NCBI GenBank assembly: GCA_964017195.1
Contig: OZ024900.1
Coordinates: 32,194,641 to 32,258,640 of the forward strand
Reading direction: 5' to 3'
DNA length: 64,000 nucleotides
DNA from: Siderastrea radians
Lineage: Eukaryota; Cnidaria; Anthozoa; Scleractinia; Rhizangiidae
Shown in pieces: positions 23,901-33,800 of this stretch. The position numbers and the translations under genes were made by a program. The notes under the pieces were generated by a model that worked only from the letters and a program-made list of their open reading frames with translations, was not told the DNA's origin and did no database searches. Positions within the stretch are counted from its first letter, which is position 1. The number at the start of each line of letters is the position of its first letter.

Positions 23901-26900
23901 GTAACAAAGAAATCGTGAATGAAAACTTGCCCGGTTCCTAAAAGAGAACTGAATTGCTGCGGCACTGCTGCCCCGTGTATTTCCTCAAAAGTCGCGTTGT
24001 TCATCATGTATGAAACCACTCCAGAAAAAAAGAGTGCCGGGAAATAGAACGAAGACTTGATTTACAAGAATCGAGACAATAATAATTGTTAACGGTCTGT
24101 ACTTTGTTGCCGATTTTTTTTTGCTTAGACAGCTTTTAAAACGTCATCCAAATCACTTTTGGTGTGTGTGTACGTGTTTCATGGCTGCATTACTCTCTGA
24201 TATGAAGCGTTTACTATGACGTTCCAGGGACGTTGATTCTGCCGATCAAGGGATGGGAGGTCATTTTTTTCTATTTCTTGGGTGAAAAATCGCCGGCAAG
24301 GGTGGCGAAAGTGCCGGCTATCGCCGGCAGCCGGCCGCTATTTTGAACCCTGTTAGCTTTATACCTTGCTTCTAAAATTTTGGCTTGTAAAACCCCCTCC
24401 CCCTAGGAATTTCCCATGACCTTCCATGGGGTGGGTATGGATTTTTTCTGGAACTACACAGTCCCCCCCTAGGCCATTGCTGCATGTCTCCTTAAAAATT
24501 ATTTGGAACACTGATATCAGCTTACCTGAAGTGTGAACATTCTCTAGCATAATGCTTTGCCCTGCATAGAGTGAATGGTGATAGTCTCTAGTATGATCAA
24601 ACACTGTAATGGGTTGGCTTCCTGTGCCATCTCTGGCAACCAGAACAAACTTGTGTCCTGAGACTTGCTGTTGTGTGAATGCTGTCATTGTACCTACACT
24701 AGTTATGGTGCAGAATATTGTCACTCTGGTCATGTTTGACCTACCAAAATGACAACAAGAAAGACACTTAACAGTCAGTGGTGACAAGCTCATAACACTC
24801 AAAATGGCAAAGCATTCAACAAGTTAACCCCAGTGTACTTGCAGGACTTATTCAATGAACAAAGCACAAATTACAATTTACGAAAATTGGTTGGTAAACT
24901 AACATTGCCCAAGCCACACACTAATTATCTTAAGTGTAGCTTTAGCTACAGGTGGGTTCAATCATGTAAGAAACTTCAAGTCAATAGGGCAATTTAAAAG
25001 GGAAGTACACCAACAATTTCAATCATCGGTTTCCCACCCAGCAATCTTGTAAAACGGTGAATGAAGTGTATATATGTATTTCTTAATTATAAAATTGTCA
25101 CTTTTTAATACACTGAAGATTTTACCGAGGTTAAATAAAGTTATATGTATGTATGCCTGATACCACTCATCAGGACAAATGGACTCTGCACTGACCATAA
25201 ACCAATTTTCACTGACCATGCACGACACGTCTGCAAATGTGTGCTTAAATTGTGTGCTTATGGCTTTTCTCAGTCTGCTATAAGCCTCATACGCTCGTAT
25301 TTTACTAATAGGAAGTACAGAGTAAAGATTGGATCTGAAATAAGGAGCGAATGGAAAGAAGTTGCAAGAGGGTGTCCACAAGGTTCTACATTTGGACCAC
25401 TTATGTGGAATATTTTCCAGAATGATCTTACATACAATGCCAATAATTGTAGTTTAACCATGTACGCCGATGATCATCAAATGTACTCGACTGGGAAGAC
25501 AACTATGGATATTCAGGTTTCACTAAACAGAGAAGGCAAGAATGTTTCCGACTGGTACGAGAGTAACTTGCTACAGGGAAACTTTGATAAATATCAGGCT
25601 ATGTGCATGGACCCTCTGAACAAAGAAAAGGATACTGATATGAAGATTACTTTGTCTAACACATGTGTCAAGCGTGGCTCAGAAATGAGGCTTTTAGGAG
25701 TGACGATAGATGAAAAGCTAAACTTTGGTACTCGCATTAGTGAGGTCTGTAAGACAGCGGCAAGAAAAGTTGGTGTCCTAATGCGCCTACGGAACATGTT
25801 GTCAACCAAGGCTAAGCTTACTATTTACAAGTCAGCAATACTACCTAAAGTAACGTATTGTCATATTGTTTGGCACTTCTGTCGAGCATCTGATCACAGG
25901 AAACTAGAACGTATCCAAGAAAAAGCTTTGAAAGCGATTTATAATGTAAGAAATGAGGTTACTTATGAACAACTGCTAAACTGGGCAAAGTTGCCAACAA
26001 TGAAGAATCGACGTCTACAGGACATTGCCATCTTAATGTACAAAGTAAAAAATGAACTCTGCCCATCTTATGTGCAGGATCTGTTTCAAAAGAATAACAG
26101 TAGGTATAATTTGAGAAATAGTGATTTTGTGATACCTAGGTATAACACCGTTTCTTATGGTAAACATAGCATAAAGTACCTTGGTCCGATGCTCTGGTCC
26201 AAATTGGATAAAGAAATTAGAAATTCTAATTCGTTAAATAGTTTTAAGAACACTATTAGAAAAAAGAATCTCGAAGCGTTACTGGAGGAAGGATGTCACA
26301 ACTGTCCTCTATGTAGTAATTAGTGACTTTTGATTTTCTGAACTTTTGGGGGTTTTATCACTATAGGTTGATGTGATATTATATTTTATATTTTATATTG
26401 TATATATTGTAATATTTTGTATATTTTTACTACTTTAGATAGGTATAGATAGGTGTCCCCAATTAGCTTACTTTAGTGTAAGCTAGATATTTTAAGACAC
26501 GTTAATAAAGTTTATTATTATTATTATTAAATGAAACTGCCTTGCCCATTATCATTTAACCCTTTATGCCCCAGTAGTGATCATCATCAAATTTCTCCTC
26601 ATCATATCAGTGCATTCTAACACATAAAGGTCATGAGAATCAAGGAAATGATCACCACAGAAGAATAATCTTGATGTCTTAACAAGTTCTTCCAATTACT
26701 ACTCAATGAAATGTATGGAGACCAGTAAGGAGAATTTGAATAATGATCCTGGGGCTTAAAGGGTTAACCTTGTGCTGAGCTGAGAACAAAATAGCTGGCT
26801 TCTGTGGCATGGAAAAATTATTTAGAGTTTCCCTGACCTGACACAAGATTTGCTGACTTTTTCTTGGCTTTGACTGTTTTGACCTAACTTTTCATTGCCA

Positions 26901-28269
26901 GTGAAATAAACTATTAGTACTCTGAAAAAGGTCTCCAAGTTTTACCAGCAGGAGTCAACACTGAGTTTTCAAATCTGCTGAAACTTTTTTTCCAATCAAC
27001 GATATTGGAGACTTATTTTTAGAAAAACTAAAGAGGAGTTGACTTGACTCGACTTGAGTTGGAGTTTTGATGTCTGGGTGGCACGCCATCTCATATAGAG
27101 TTCTAAGGAATACAAAGTCATGTACACCATCTCCGTGGGGGTGTGGGGAGGGTAGGTAAATGAAACATGAATAACTAGTGGAAATGTGCACTCTATAAGT
27201 GTATTATTATTAATATTATTATTATTTTATTATTATTACACCATCATTACAGGCAATCTAACCCTGTGTACCTGATATCACTGAAAAAGACTTGTTCAGG
27301 AAATGTGGAATAGTCCAGCATTCCTTGGCTGTCTTTCATTACACTCACAGGGGTTCCCTGAGTACTTGACACCTGACTTGAGACAAGCTCTCGTACTGGG
27401 TCATGTAACATGCAGAAAATGACTGTTGCGGGACCATATTCCAACAAGAACATTTCATCTTGGTTTGGGACAACAAATGGCTGTTGGATTGCTAGAGTAT
27501 CACCTTCTTTAAATAACTTGGCCACAGGAAGTTGTTCATCCCATAAACAAAAATTGACATGAATGCCCTCTGAATCGACAACTTTAATACATCGCTTTAT
27601 GCTTGTTTGTCCATTAGCAAAATGAACCGTTTCTTCGAATCCCAAATCTGCAACTTCAACCTTGATATCCCAACCATAATGAGGGTAAGGGCTTTCATTC
27701 ATTCCCTGAAGGGAGCCATACTTTTCAAACCCTGCAAGATCGTCCTCTCCACAAAGAATCACAACATTTTCCGAAGGTAGAAGATGAACTTTATGGCCAG
27801 CAAACGACAGACCTTTGCCTTGAATTAAACGGCAACTGGTAAATCGAAGAGTATGGCTTTTCAAGCTTGTTGATTCCAACTGATAGAGTTTTTGATGCAA
27901 GTACATTCCAAGGGTATTTTTTCCTTTACGATCTCGTAAGATCGCTATATTAGTATGCGTACCAGGGACTGTCTCAATGCTTTCAACTGTTGCTTCAAGG
28001 ATTGATTCGTATCCGATATGACGGCCTTCGAACACGGAGTCAACCGTGATTCTTCTTGCTTTTTGTCCGTCCAAACGGCCTTGAAATTGACTAAATTGAT
28101 TCCATGATTGCTGAATCTCGGCTAAAATGATCGCCTTCGTTATACCGGAAGGATAACGAGAAAGGAGAGATGCAAGCTTGACAAAGAGCCAGTTCCATGG
28201 AGGAAAACATTTTCCATTTGTGCGATCGTGGATGTAGTTTCTAAGAGAAGTAACGCATTGTTCAAACAT
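20928..28269 (-). CDS. RPA1-like multi-OB-fold ssDNA-binding protein with zinc ribbon
   Basis: Exons in transcript order: 28269-27272, 24740-24526, 22345-22038, 21182-20928. All are GT-AG and phases join, giving 591 aa. Four OB-fold-like segments can be seen: about 85-170, about 200-287 (IKVVDSEGIHVNFCLW then GDTLAIQQPF, typical OB strands), about 335-405 (exon 2) and about 450-591. The last resembles the DBD-C of replication protein A subunit 1: a zinc ribbon with Cys476, Cys483, Cys489 and Cys492 inserted in the OB fold, then a strand/helix run YNLSLELHDSHSSLVACLTD comparable to RPA1's closing segment. Residues 25-60 look like a small helical or winged-helix domain instead of the RPA70N domain, so this is not RPA1 itself. 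Candidates are ssDNA-binding paralogues acting in repair, meiosis or telomere maintenance (MEIOB-, SHLD2- or CTC1-like); I cannot choose, so no symbol is given. Introns are packed with nested transposons. The gene is head-to-head with NDUFAF5. Confidence 0.8.
21270..21510 (-). mobile_element. SINE body copy, head-truncated
   Basis: On the minus strand it contains the family phrases AAACTTTACTTCACAGTG, CCACCCACATGTACAAATGG and GATGGGATGC-type unit sequence, then tail-like CACCAGCCATGTGG. One unit only. Lies in the last intron of the OB-fold gene, sense to it. Confidence 0.65.
22612..24352. mobile_element. hAT-like DNA transposon with 5-bp TSD, containing PLE sequence
   Basis: TIR CAGGGTTCAAAATA at the left and its exact complement TATTTTGAACCCTG at the right. 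Flanked by TTAGC (22607-22611 and 24353-24357); removing one copy restores CCAGTTTAGCTTTATACC, matching the related MITE at 56.3 kb (CCAGTTTAGCTTCC). A 5-bp duplication with CAGGG ends would fit the 5-bp-TSD hAT group, but no transposase is present, so the superfamily is inferred. GCCGGC-rich subterminal sequence lies at the right end. Confidence 0.75.
22700..23640 (-). mobile_element. Penelope-like retroelement fragment with internal deletion
   Basis: The minus frame at 22753-23376 encodes the C-terminal half of a Penelope-type RT: the WKRYIDDLF catalytic box, then HPTIKFTAEI, INFLDTTVFKG and FVTKYHPAVPN. A different minus frame, 23295-23603, carries an N-terminal-type segment (MRYVPKANITPDEEFK ... 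SKRDTDRAKHNATRLVKQC). The two frames abut and overlap near 23376, so the RT core motifs before the YIDD box are missing. No GIY-YIG was seen. It lies inside the 22612-24352 element. Confidence 0.75.
24815..25147 (+). mobile_element. 5'-truncated CR1/L2-like LINE 3' end
   Basis: From about 24826 the + strand reads LTPVYLQDLFNEQ, NYNLRK and LTLPKPHTNYLKCSFSY, the typical post-RT C-terminus of CR1/L2-type LINEs. A decayed 3' UTR ends in GGTTAAATAAAGTTATATG and a short TATG repeat. Directly followed by another LINE copy. Lies in intron 1 of the OB-fold gene, antisense to it. Confidence 0.75.
25148..26530 (+). mobile_element. LINE fragment with RT domain, 5'-truncated
   Basis: A 392-codon open frame (25145-26323) carries the RT region from LCAYGFSQSAISLIRSYF and a CPQGSTFGPLMW box to the catalytic YADDH box at about 25468. 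The C-terminal HKLERIQEKALKAIY-type motif follows, ending with a CPLC pair. The endonuclease and RT motifs 0-2 are absent. The 3' UTR ends in TTAATAAAGTTTATTATTAT. Family CR1/L2-like by inference. The open frame suggests a fairly recent insertion. A related tail occurs at 37858-38043. Confidence 0.85.
26558..26766. mobile_element. Foldback MITE, AACCCTTTAAGCCC family, copy 3
   Basis: AACCCTTTATGCCCCAGTAG at the left and GGGGCTTAAAGGGTTAA at the right are inverted complements. The interior has GATCATCATCAAATTTCTCC and GAGACCAGTAAGGAGAATT. About 209 bp, in intron 1 of the OB-fold gene, just after the LINE tail. Confidence 0.85.
27205..27240. repeat. (ATT)n microsatellite
   Basis: Imperfect ATT run immediately downstream of exon 1 of the OB-fold gene, at the start of its first intron. 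Confidence 0.8.
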
Positions 28270-28490
28270 TATGAAGGAACGAGAACAAATGATTTGCGAT
28301 CAAGGATACAAAAGCTTTTCTTTTTCCCGCCTTCCTGCCGTGGCTTGGTAGCCACTACTTCATCTGTAATGGTACTCGCCCCAATTCCCACATTGCAGCT
28401 CATTCAACATGGCGGCAAATTTTGTCTTAAAAACACGAGATTTCTCGTGATCAAATGGCCTTGTTATCTCTCTCTTTGTCCCTCTTTTAA
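28270..28490. promoter_or_regulatory. Bidirectional promoter interval
   Basis: Only 221 bp separate the start codons of the minus-strand OB-fold gene and plus-strand NDUFAF5. AACATGGCGGC at 28406-28416 matches the YY1 core, a common element in compact animal promoters of housekeeping and mitochondrial genes. CACGAGA TT TCTCGTG, a 7-bp-arm palindrome, lies at about 28435. No TATA box is evident. Shared regulation of the two genes is inference. Confidence 0.6.
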
Positions 28491-30827
28491 GTGCCTTTTG
28501 CAATGGCCTGTCGCTGGCTTGTTTCACTGTTGAGACAGCCACGTCTTTGCAGATGTTTTAGCGCAAGAAGGCAAGATGAAGCCACAATGAATGTGTTTGA
28601 CAGAAAAGCTAAAGGAAAGCAAAGGAATAGGGCTGCTTTGGCTGAAGACGTCGCCGTTTACGATTATCTTAAAGATGAGGTAAGAAGACAAAGGCATTGT
28701 TTATTTGTTGGGTATATTATGCCAAGGTGGGGGAGGGGTCAGGAGGTACATGTGTGCCCCCCCCCCCCGAATTTTTGCAAGCTTGAGTAAGCCTACAAAA
28801 AAAAAACAACAAAAAAACAAAACAAACAACAACAACAACAAGTTGTTGTTGCCGTTGCAGTTACGAGAGCCTACTACAGCGACATTAGGGAATGACCTCA
28901 CACCTTTCTATCAGTCCCTCAAAAGTCCCATGGTCGAGAAAAATTATGTGCTCAGGAGCAGGAGCATAGCCAGGTTTTCTCACTGGGGGGCCCTGTATGA
29001 AGAATCACTAATAAACCTGTGCTATATGTGGCTGTGCAATAAGCTCTGTGCCAATTTGAAAGCCTATTATTTTTTGTACGGCAATGAATCACTAAGCTTT
29101 CAAATCCAAAAAGCATGACTGGGTTTTCACGAGATAGCTGATTATTATTATTATTATCATTATTTCATCCCCAAGGTGGGTCACAGGCACCCTAGGACCC
29201 CCTGGCTACGCTCCTGTGGAGGTCCTGGTACATTTGTGTAAAGGACTGATGTTAAGTTTGTTATGGTTTTGTTTGAAAGCGTGACCATTAGCCTGCCTAG
29301 CTGACAGGGTTATTTGTGTGTCAGCAAAGATCTCTGAGGATTAAAGTTTCTTTGCCCAAATAATGCAAGACACTTAAGTGTTCAAATTTGCACACAATGA
29401 ACCATTTAGCTGTAGCAATCCAAATATAATTTCCTTGGATTAACTAATTTCTTTCTCTCCAGGTTGCCGAGAGAGTGGTTGACAGATTAGGTGACATTGC
29501 TAGGTGAACAACTTTGAGTAGTTTTGTATAATTCTTCATCTAAAATCTATATTTTGATATCTTGTATCCCACTTCATCTGTCTTTGACAATCTTACCCGT
29601 TCACTCCCAGAGACATTAAGAGGATTGTAACTTCTGAGTCTGTGGATGAAATCACACAGTGTGACCATTCCAATGACTCCTCTTCAACAGTACTTTCCCT
29701 TGGTACTATTTATATTTTAGTATCTTACAAAATGAAATTTGGGATTCGGCTTGAATTTTGATTTTAGGCACTCTTACTGTGTCATTCTATTGAAATTCTA
29801 CCAGGCACTTTCCTTTAGCTTTGAATCTTGGCTGTGGCAGAGGGCATATTTCAAAATACCTAACCAAGGTTAGTATAACCTGATAAAACAGCCGACGTTT
29901 TGCGAGGTTGCTACTTGAGCCCTCGCAAAAAGATGTCTGAGTAACAAGACTGCAGAAATTTCATACTGATGATGTGTCACTACCCAGATCTTGGTAGTGC
30001 TTCTGATTGGTCGTGCCATGCTTTCAACCAATAAGAAGCACTAGCAAGATCTGGGTAGTGACACATAATCAGTATGGAATTTCTGCGCTCGTTAGTCAGA
30101 TGTCGTTTTACGAGGGCTCAAGTAGCGACCTCGCAAAACGTCGGCTGTTTTCTCAGACTAAGGTTAGTACATTGGTGATTTTCAGGGAGTCAATTTAGGG
30201 GGGGGTGTATAAAACTCTGTAATGATAGGGAAGGAAAATGGAGGTGTGGAAGCCATGGTGTTTAATATGTGGTGGAGGGAGACAGGTGGCTCAAAAGTTC
30301 CCCCTTCTCATACCTTTTTGTCCTGGTTCTCGCACCTTTGGCCTTTTAGATCGCAAAATATTATGCAATGTTGAATAATTTTCCCATTTTCCACGTTCCC
30401 CACCACCTTAAGTAGTGATACTGTTTCCCACCCACTCTTTCCCTGCTTCCGATGCTTTTCCCATCCCCCCTTCTCCTTGGTTCCTGCCCCCTCCCCCAGC
30501 CCCCTCCACTAAAGCTTGTGTCTTTTTTTGTAACAAGAAACTTAACTTCAGGCTGTCTCTCTCCACCCAGGTGTAAAAGTGAATACCAGTGACTCTGAAC
30601 TTTTAGGTAAACCTACAAAACTTTGGGGCTGTAATTCTTCAAAGGACAAGTATCCCACTGGGGGGACCTAGTAGTACTTTAAGGTACAGAAACTACATTT
30701 GGATACCCATATGTTTCAGCTAACAAGTTATCGATCATCTTACAGGAACAGGTTGGAACTTTGGTCATGTCTGATATGGCAGAGAATATGCTGGTTAGTC
30801 TCAATTCTTAATTGGCACGAATATGCC

Positions 30828-30880
<53 letters not shown>

Positions 30881-33800
30881 TATATATCTCCATTACAGGT
30901 TAGCTCATTCACCTAGTCACTGTCATATGCATGTGTTCGAAACATGGTCTTTATCTCATGTGGTACCAGGAAGAAAATGGGTACTGGTGAACTGATAAAG
31001 AAAACTAGGGCAAATATACAATGAACTAGCATACAGCCTTGGCTTGGGAGGGGGAACTCCCATATAAAGAGGATGTGGGTGCTCATTCTACCCTTAGGGG
31101 TTAAACTTTGTGACTTGGTGTCACTTAGGGTGGTAGAATCTGAAATGATGTCACTACTAGAATTATCCTTGAACCTTCAGAGTAGGAGAGGGAAAAATTA
31201 TAGTAAATTAAACTTATTCATTTGTCAGAATTGGTACCTGTTAGGGTGGAATTGCATTCTAGTCATGCCCACAAAATTAGGTTCTGTTACTTTTGGGGCT
31301 TCTTTCAAAATTTATGACATGCACCCTTGTCAGTTTTATCCTTGGGGTATTTTTACCCTTGGGGCTATTAACCCTTGGGGCATCCTGTAAACAGGAGTAC
31401 TTGTAGTGCTCCTAGTTACTTCGTGCTGCAGAAACCAGAGTTAACCCTTTAAGCCCTGATATAAAAATGCATATTCTCCTTACTGTTCTCCATTCATCAC
31501 TTATGGAACTGGTAAGGAGAAATTGTCTAAATATCAAGACATCTTATCCTTGGTGATCACTTTCTTTATTCTCATCACTTGACTGTTAGAACAAGTAGTG
31601 ATAATGTAAAGAGAAATTTGATTTTCGTCACTGTTAAGTGAAACTTTTATTATACTGCCTTTTTTGAAAGATAATGTCGGTACTTATGTCCTGAGTCATA
31701 ATCGTTTGTCCTGGACTGTTTGTCCTGGACTCTTCTATGATGGTTTAAATGTAGTTTGCTCAATGTTGTTTCCTGTCCTTGTTCTAAGGGTTTTTGTTTA
31801 GTTTAGCTCCCTGCTCAAAAGACCCATCATTTCCAAATCCCAATTTAAGCTTTTCACGGAATGGAACCTCTTGCAGATATGTGGCTGCATGGCCATTTAT
31901 ATATTGTAATGTTTTTTTCACCTTTTTTTTAATGTTTTTTCGTCCTAGGCACAGTGTCAGCCATGTGAGGTTCCAACCCTAAAACTTGTGGCAGATGAAG
32001 AATTCTTACCCTTTGCTCAGAACTCTTTTGATCTAGTTGTCAGCAGTTTGAGGTATGGAACTGCCATTAAATTTCATAGAATGAGATTTTACAGCTTGTT
32101 TGTGATCATCGTTAGGGCACGGTGGTGTACTGGTCAGCTTGTTAGACATTTGATTATGGATTTAGAGGGCTGGGGTGCTTACCAGTTACCTGAAAAATCC
32201 GGTTGGGCTGTCTGGATTCATAATGGTAAGGAAGTTACCGTTTTGTGTGACTAACCGGATGGCATGGATCTTACCATTTGGCCCCTGCCATTTATCCAAT
32301 GCCTTTCCCAGATAAGGGCGATCAGCAAACACAAATTTCCCACCACTTTTCTTCAGGGGAAGACTGAAACTGAGAAAAACAGTCAAATGGTAAGGAAATT
32401 TTCAATTGCTTCGTTCCAACCAGAGAAAGAATCCCTTAGAAGGTAATCCAGAATTTTCGACTGGAATTTCCAAAAAATGGCCTTACCATTTACATTCAAG
32501 CCTGAATTTTCGGAAATTTTAGCTAAATGGTAAGCACCCCTTGTCTCTACATCCCAATGTTTCCTCAGACAAGAAACTTTACCCCACATTGTCTCTCGTC
32601 CTCTATCAAGAATAATTAATTATTATTATCCAACTGTATTAGTTACTGTACAGAAAGTGCTCGAAACGAGTACAAAAAATTAATATCCCACTATATTGTA
32701 AAGTTGGTTATTGTACAGTACCATACACACGCTCATCCTGTTACACTTGTAGTTTTCTTTTGAAACTTCCTGAAAAAGATTGAAAAAAGTTACGTTGGAT
32801 AATAAATCTGTTATTAGATGTTTTGGTGTGAAGTATCGCCGTATATTTTTACCCGTTGTTTGTATTTTGACTCGCCCTGCGGGCTCATCAAATACAATAC
32901 AACTCGTAAAAATATGCGGCAATACTTCACACCGAAACATCGAATAAGATATGTGTATTTAAATGAGTACCAGTCAACTATTAGAGAATCCTGACAACAT
33001 GTTGGGGAGTAGCTCTACAATGGGCTAGCATTCTATCCAAGGGGGGAGTAGTGATACTCGTAGTCACTTTATGCTGGGTGTCCTGTGATGGACTATCATC
33101 CCATCCAGGGGAGAGTAGTAATACTCCTAGTCACTTTATGCTGGGTATCCTGTGATGGGCTAGCATTCTATCCAAGGGGGGAGTAGTGATATTCGTAGTC
33201 ACTTTATGCTGGGTGTCCTGTGATGGACTATCATCCCATCCAGGGGAGAGTAGTAATACTCCTAGTCACTTTATGCTGGGTATCCTGTGATGGACTAGCA
33301 TCCCATCCAGGGAAGAGTAGCAATACTCCTAGTCACTTTATGCTGGGTATCTTGTGATGGACTTACATCCCATCCAGGGGGGAGTAGCTATACTCCTAGT
33401 CACTTCATGCTGGGTATCCTGTGATGGACTATCATCCCATCCAGGGGAGAGTAGTAATACTCCTAGTCACTTTATGCTGGGTATCCTGTGATGGACTAGC
33501 ATCCCATCCAGGGAAGAGTAGCAATACTCCTAGTCACTTTATGCTGGGTATCTTGTGATGGACTTACATCCCATCCAGGGGGGAGTAGCTATACTCCTAG
33601 TCACTTCATGCTGGGTATCCTGTGATGGACTAGCATCCCAGCCAGGGAAGAGTAGCAATACTCCTAGTCACTTTATGCTGGGTATCCTGTGGTGGACTAG
33701 CATCCCACCAGGGGAGAGTAGTAATACCCCTTGTCACTTTATGCTGGGTTCTTGTGATGGACTAGCATCCCATCCAGGGAGGAGTAGTAATACCCCTAGT

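Larger units (their letters stand above)
22525..24461. mobile_element. MITE (TGTGTAGTTCCAGAAAAT ends) carrying a nested insertion
   Basis: TIRs: TGTGTAGTTCCAGAAAATAT at the left and, complemented, TGTGTAGTTCCAGAAAAAAT at the right. An uninterrupted relative of about 195 bp lies at 56247-56441. Comparison with it shows that the original element here was interrupted by a transposon at 22612-24352. Lies in intron 2 of the OB-fold gene. Confidence 0.8.

Noticed and set aside
25145..26323. Host gene
   Set aside because: RT boxes and a LINE-type tail show it is a retrotransposon fragment.
28701..29118. Frames with poly-Lys/Asn stretches after NDUFAF5 exon 1
   Set aside because: Translate C-runs and AAC-rich simple sequence in intron 1.
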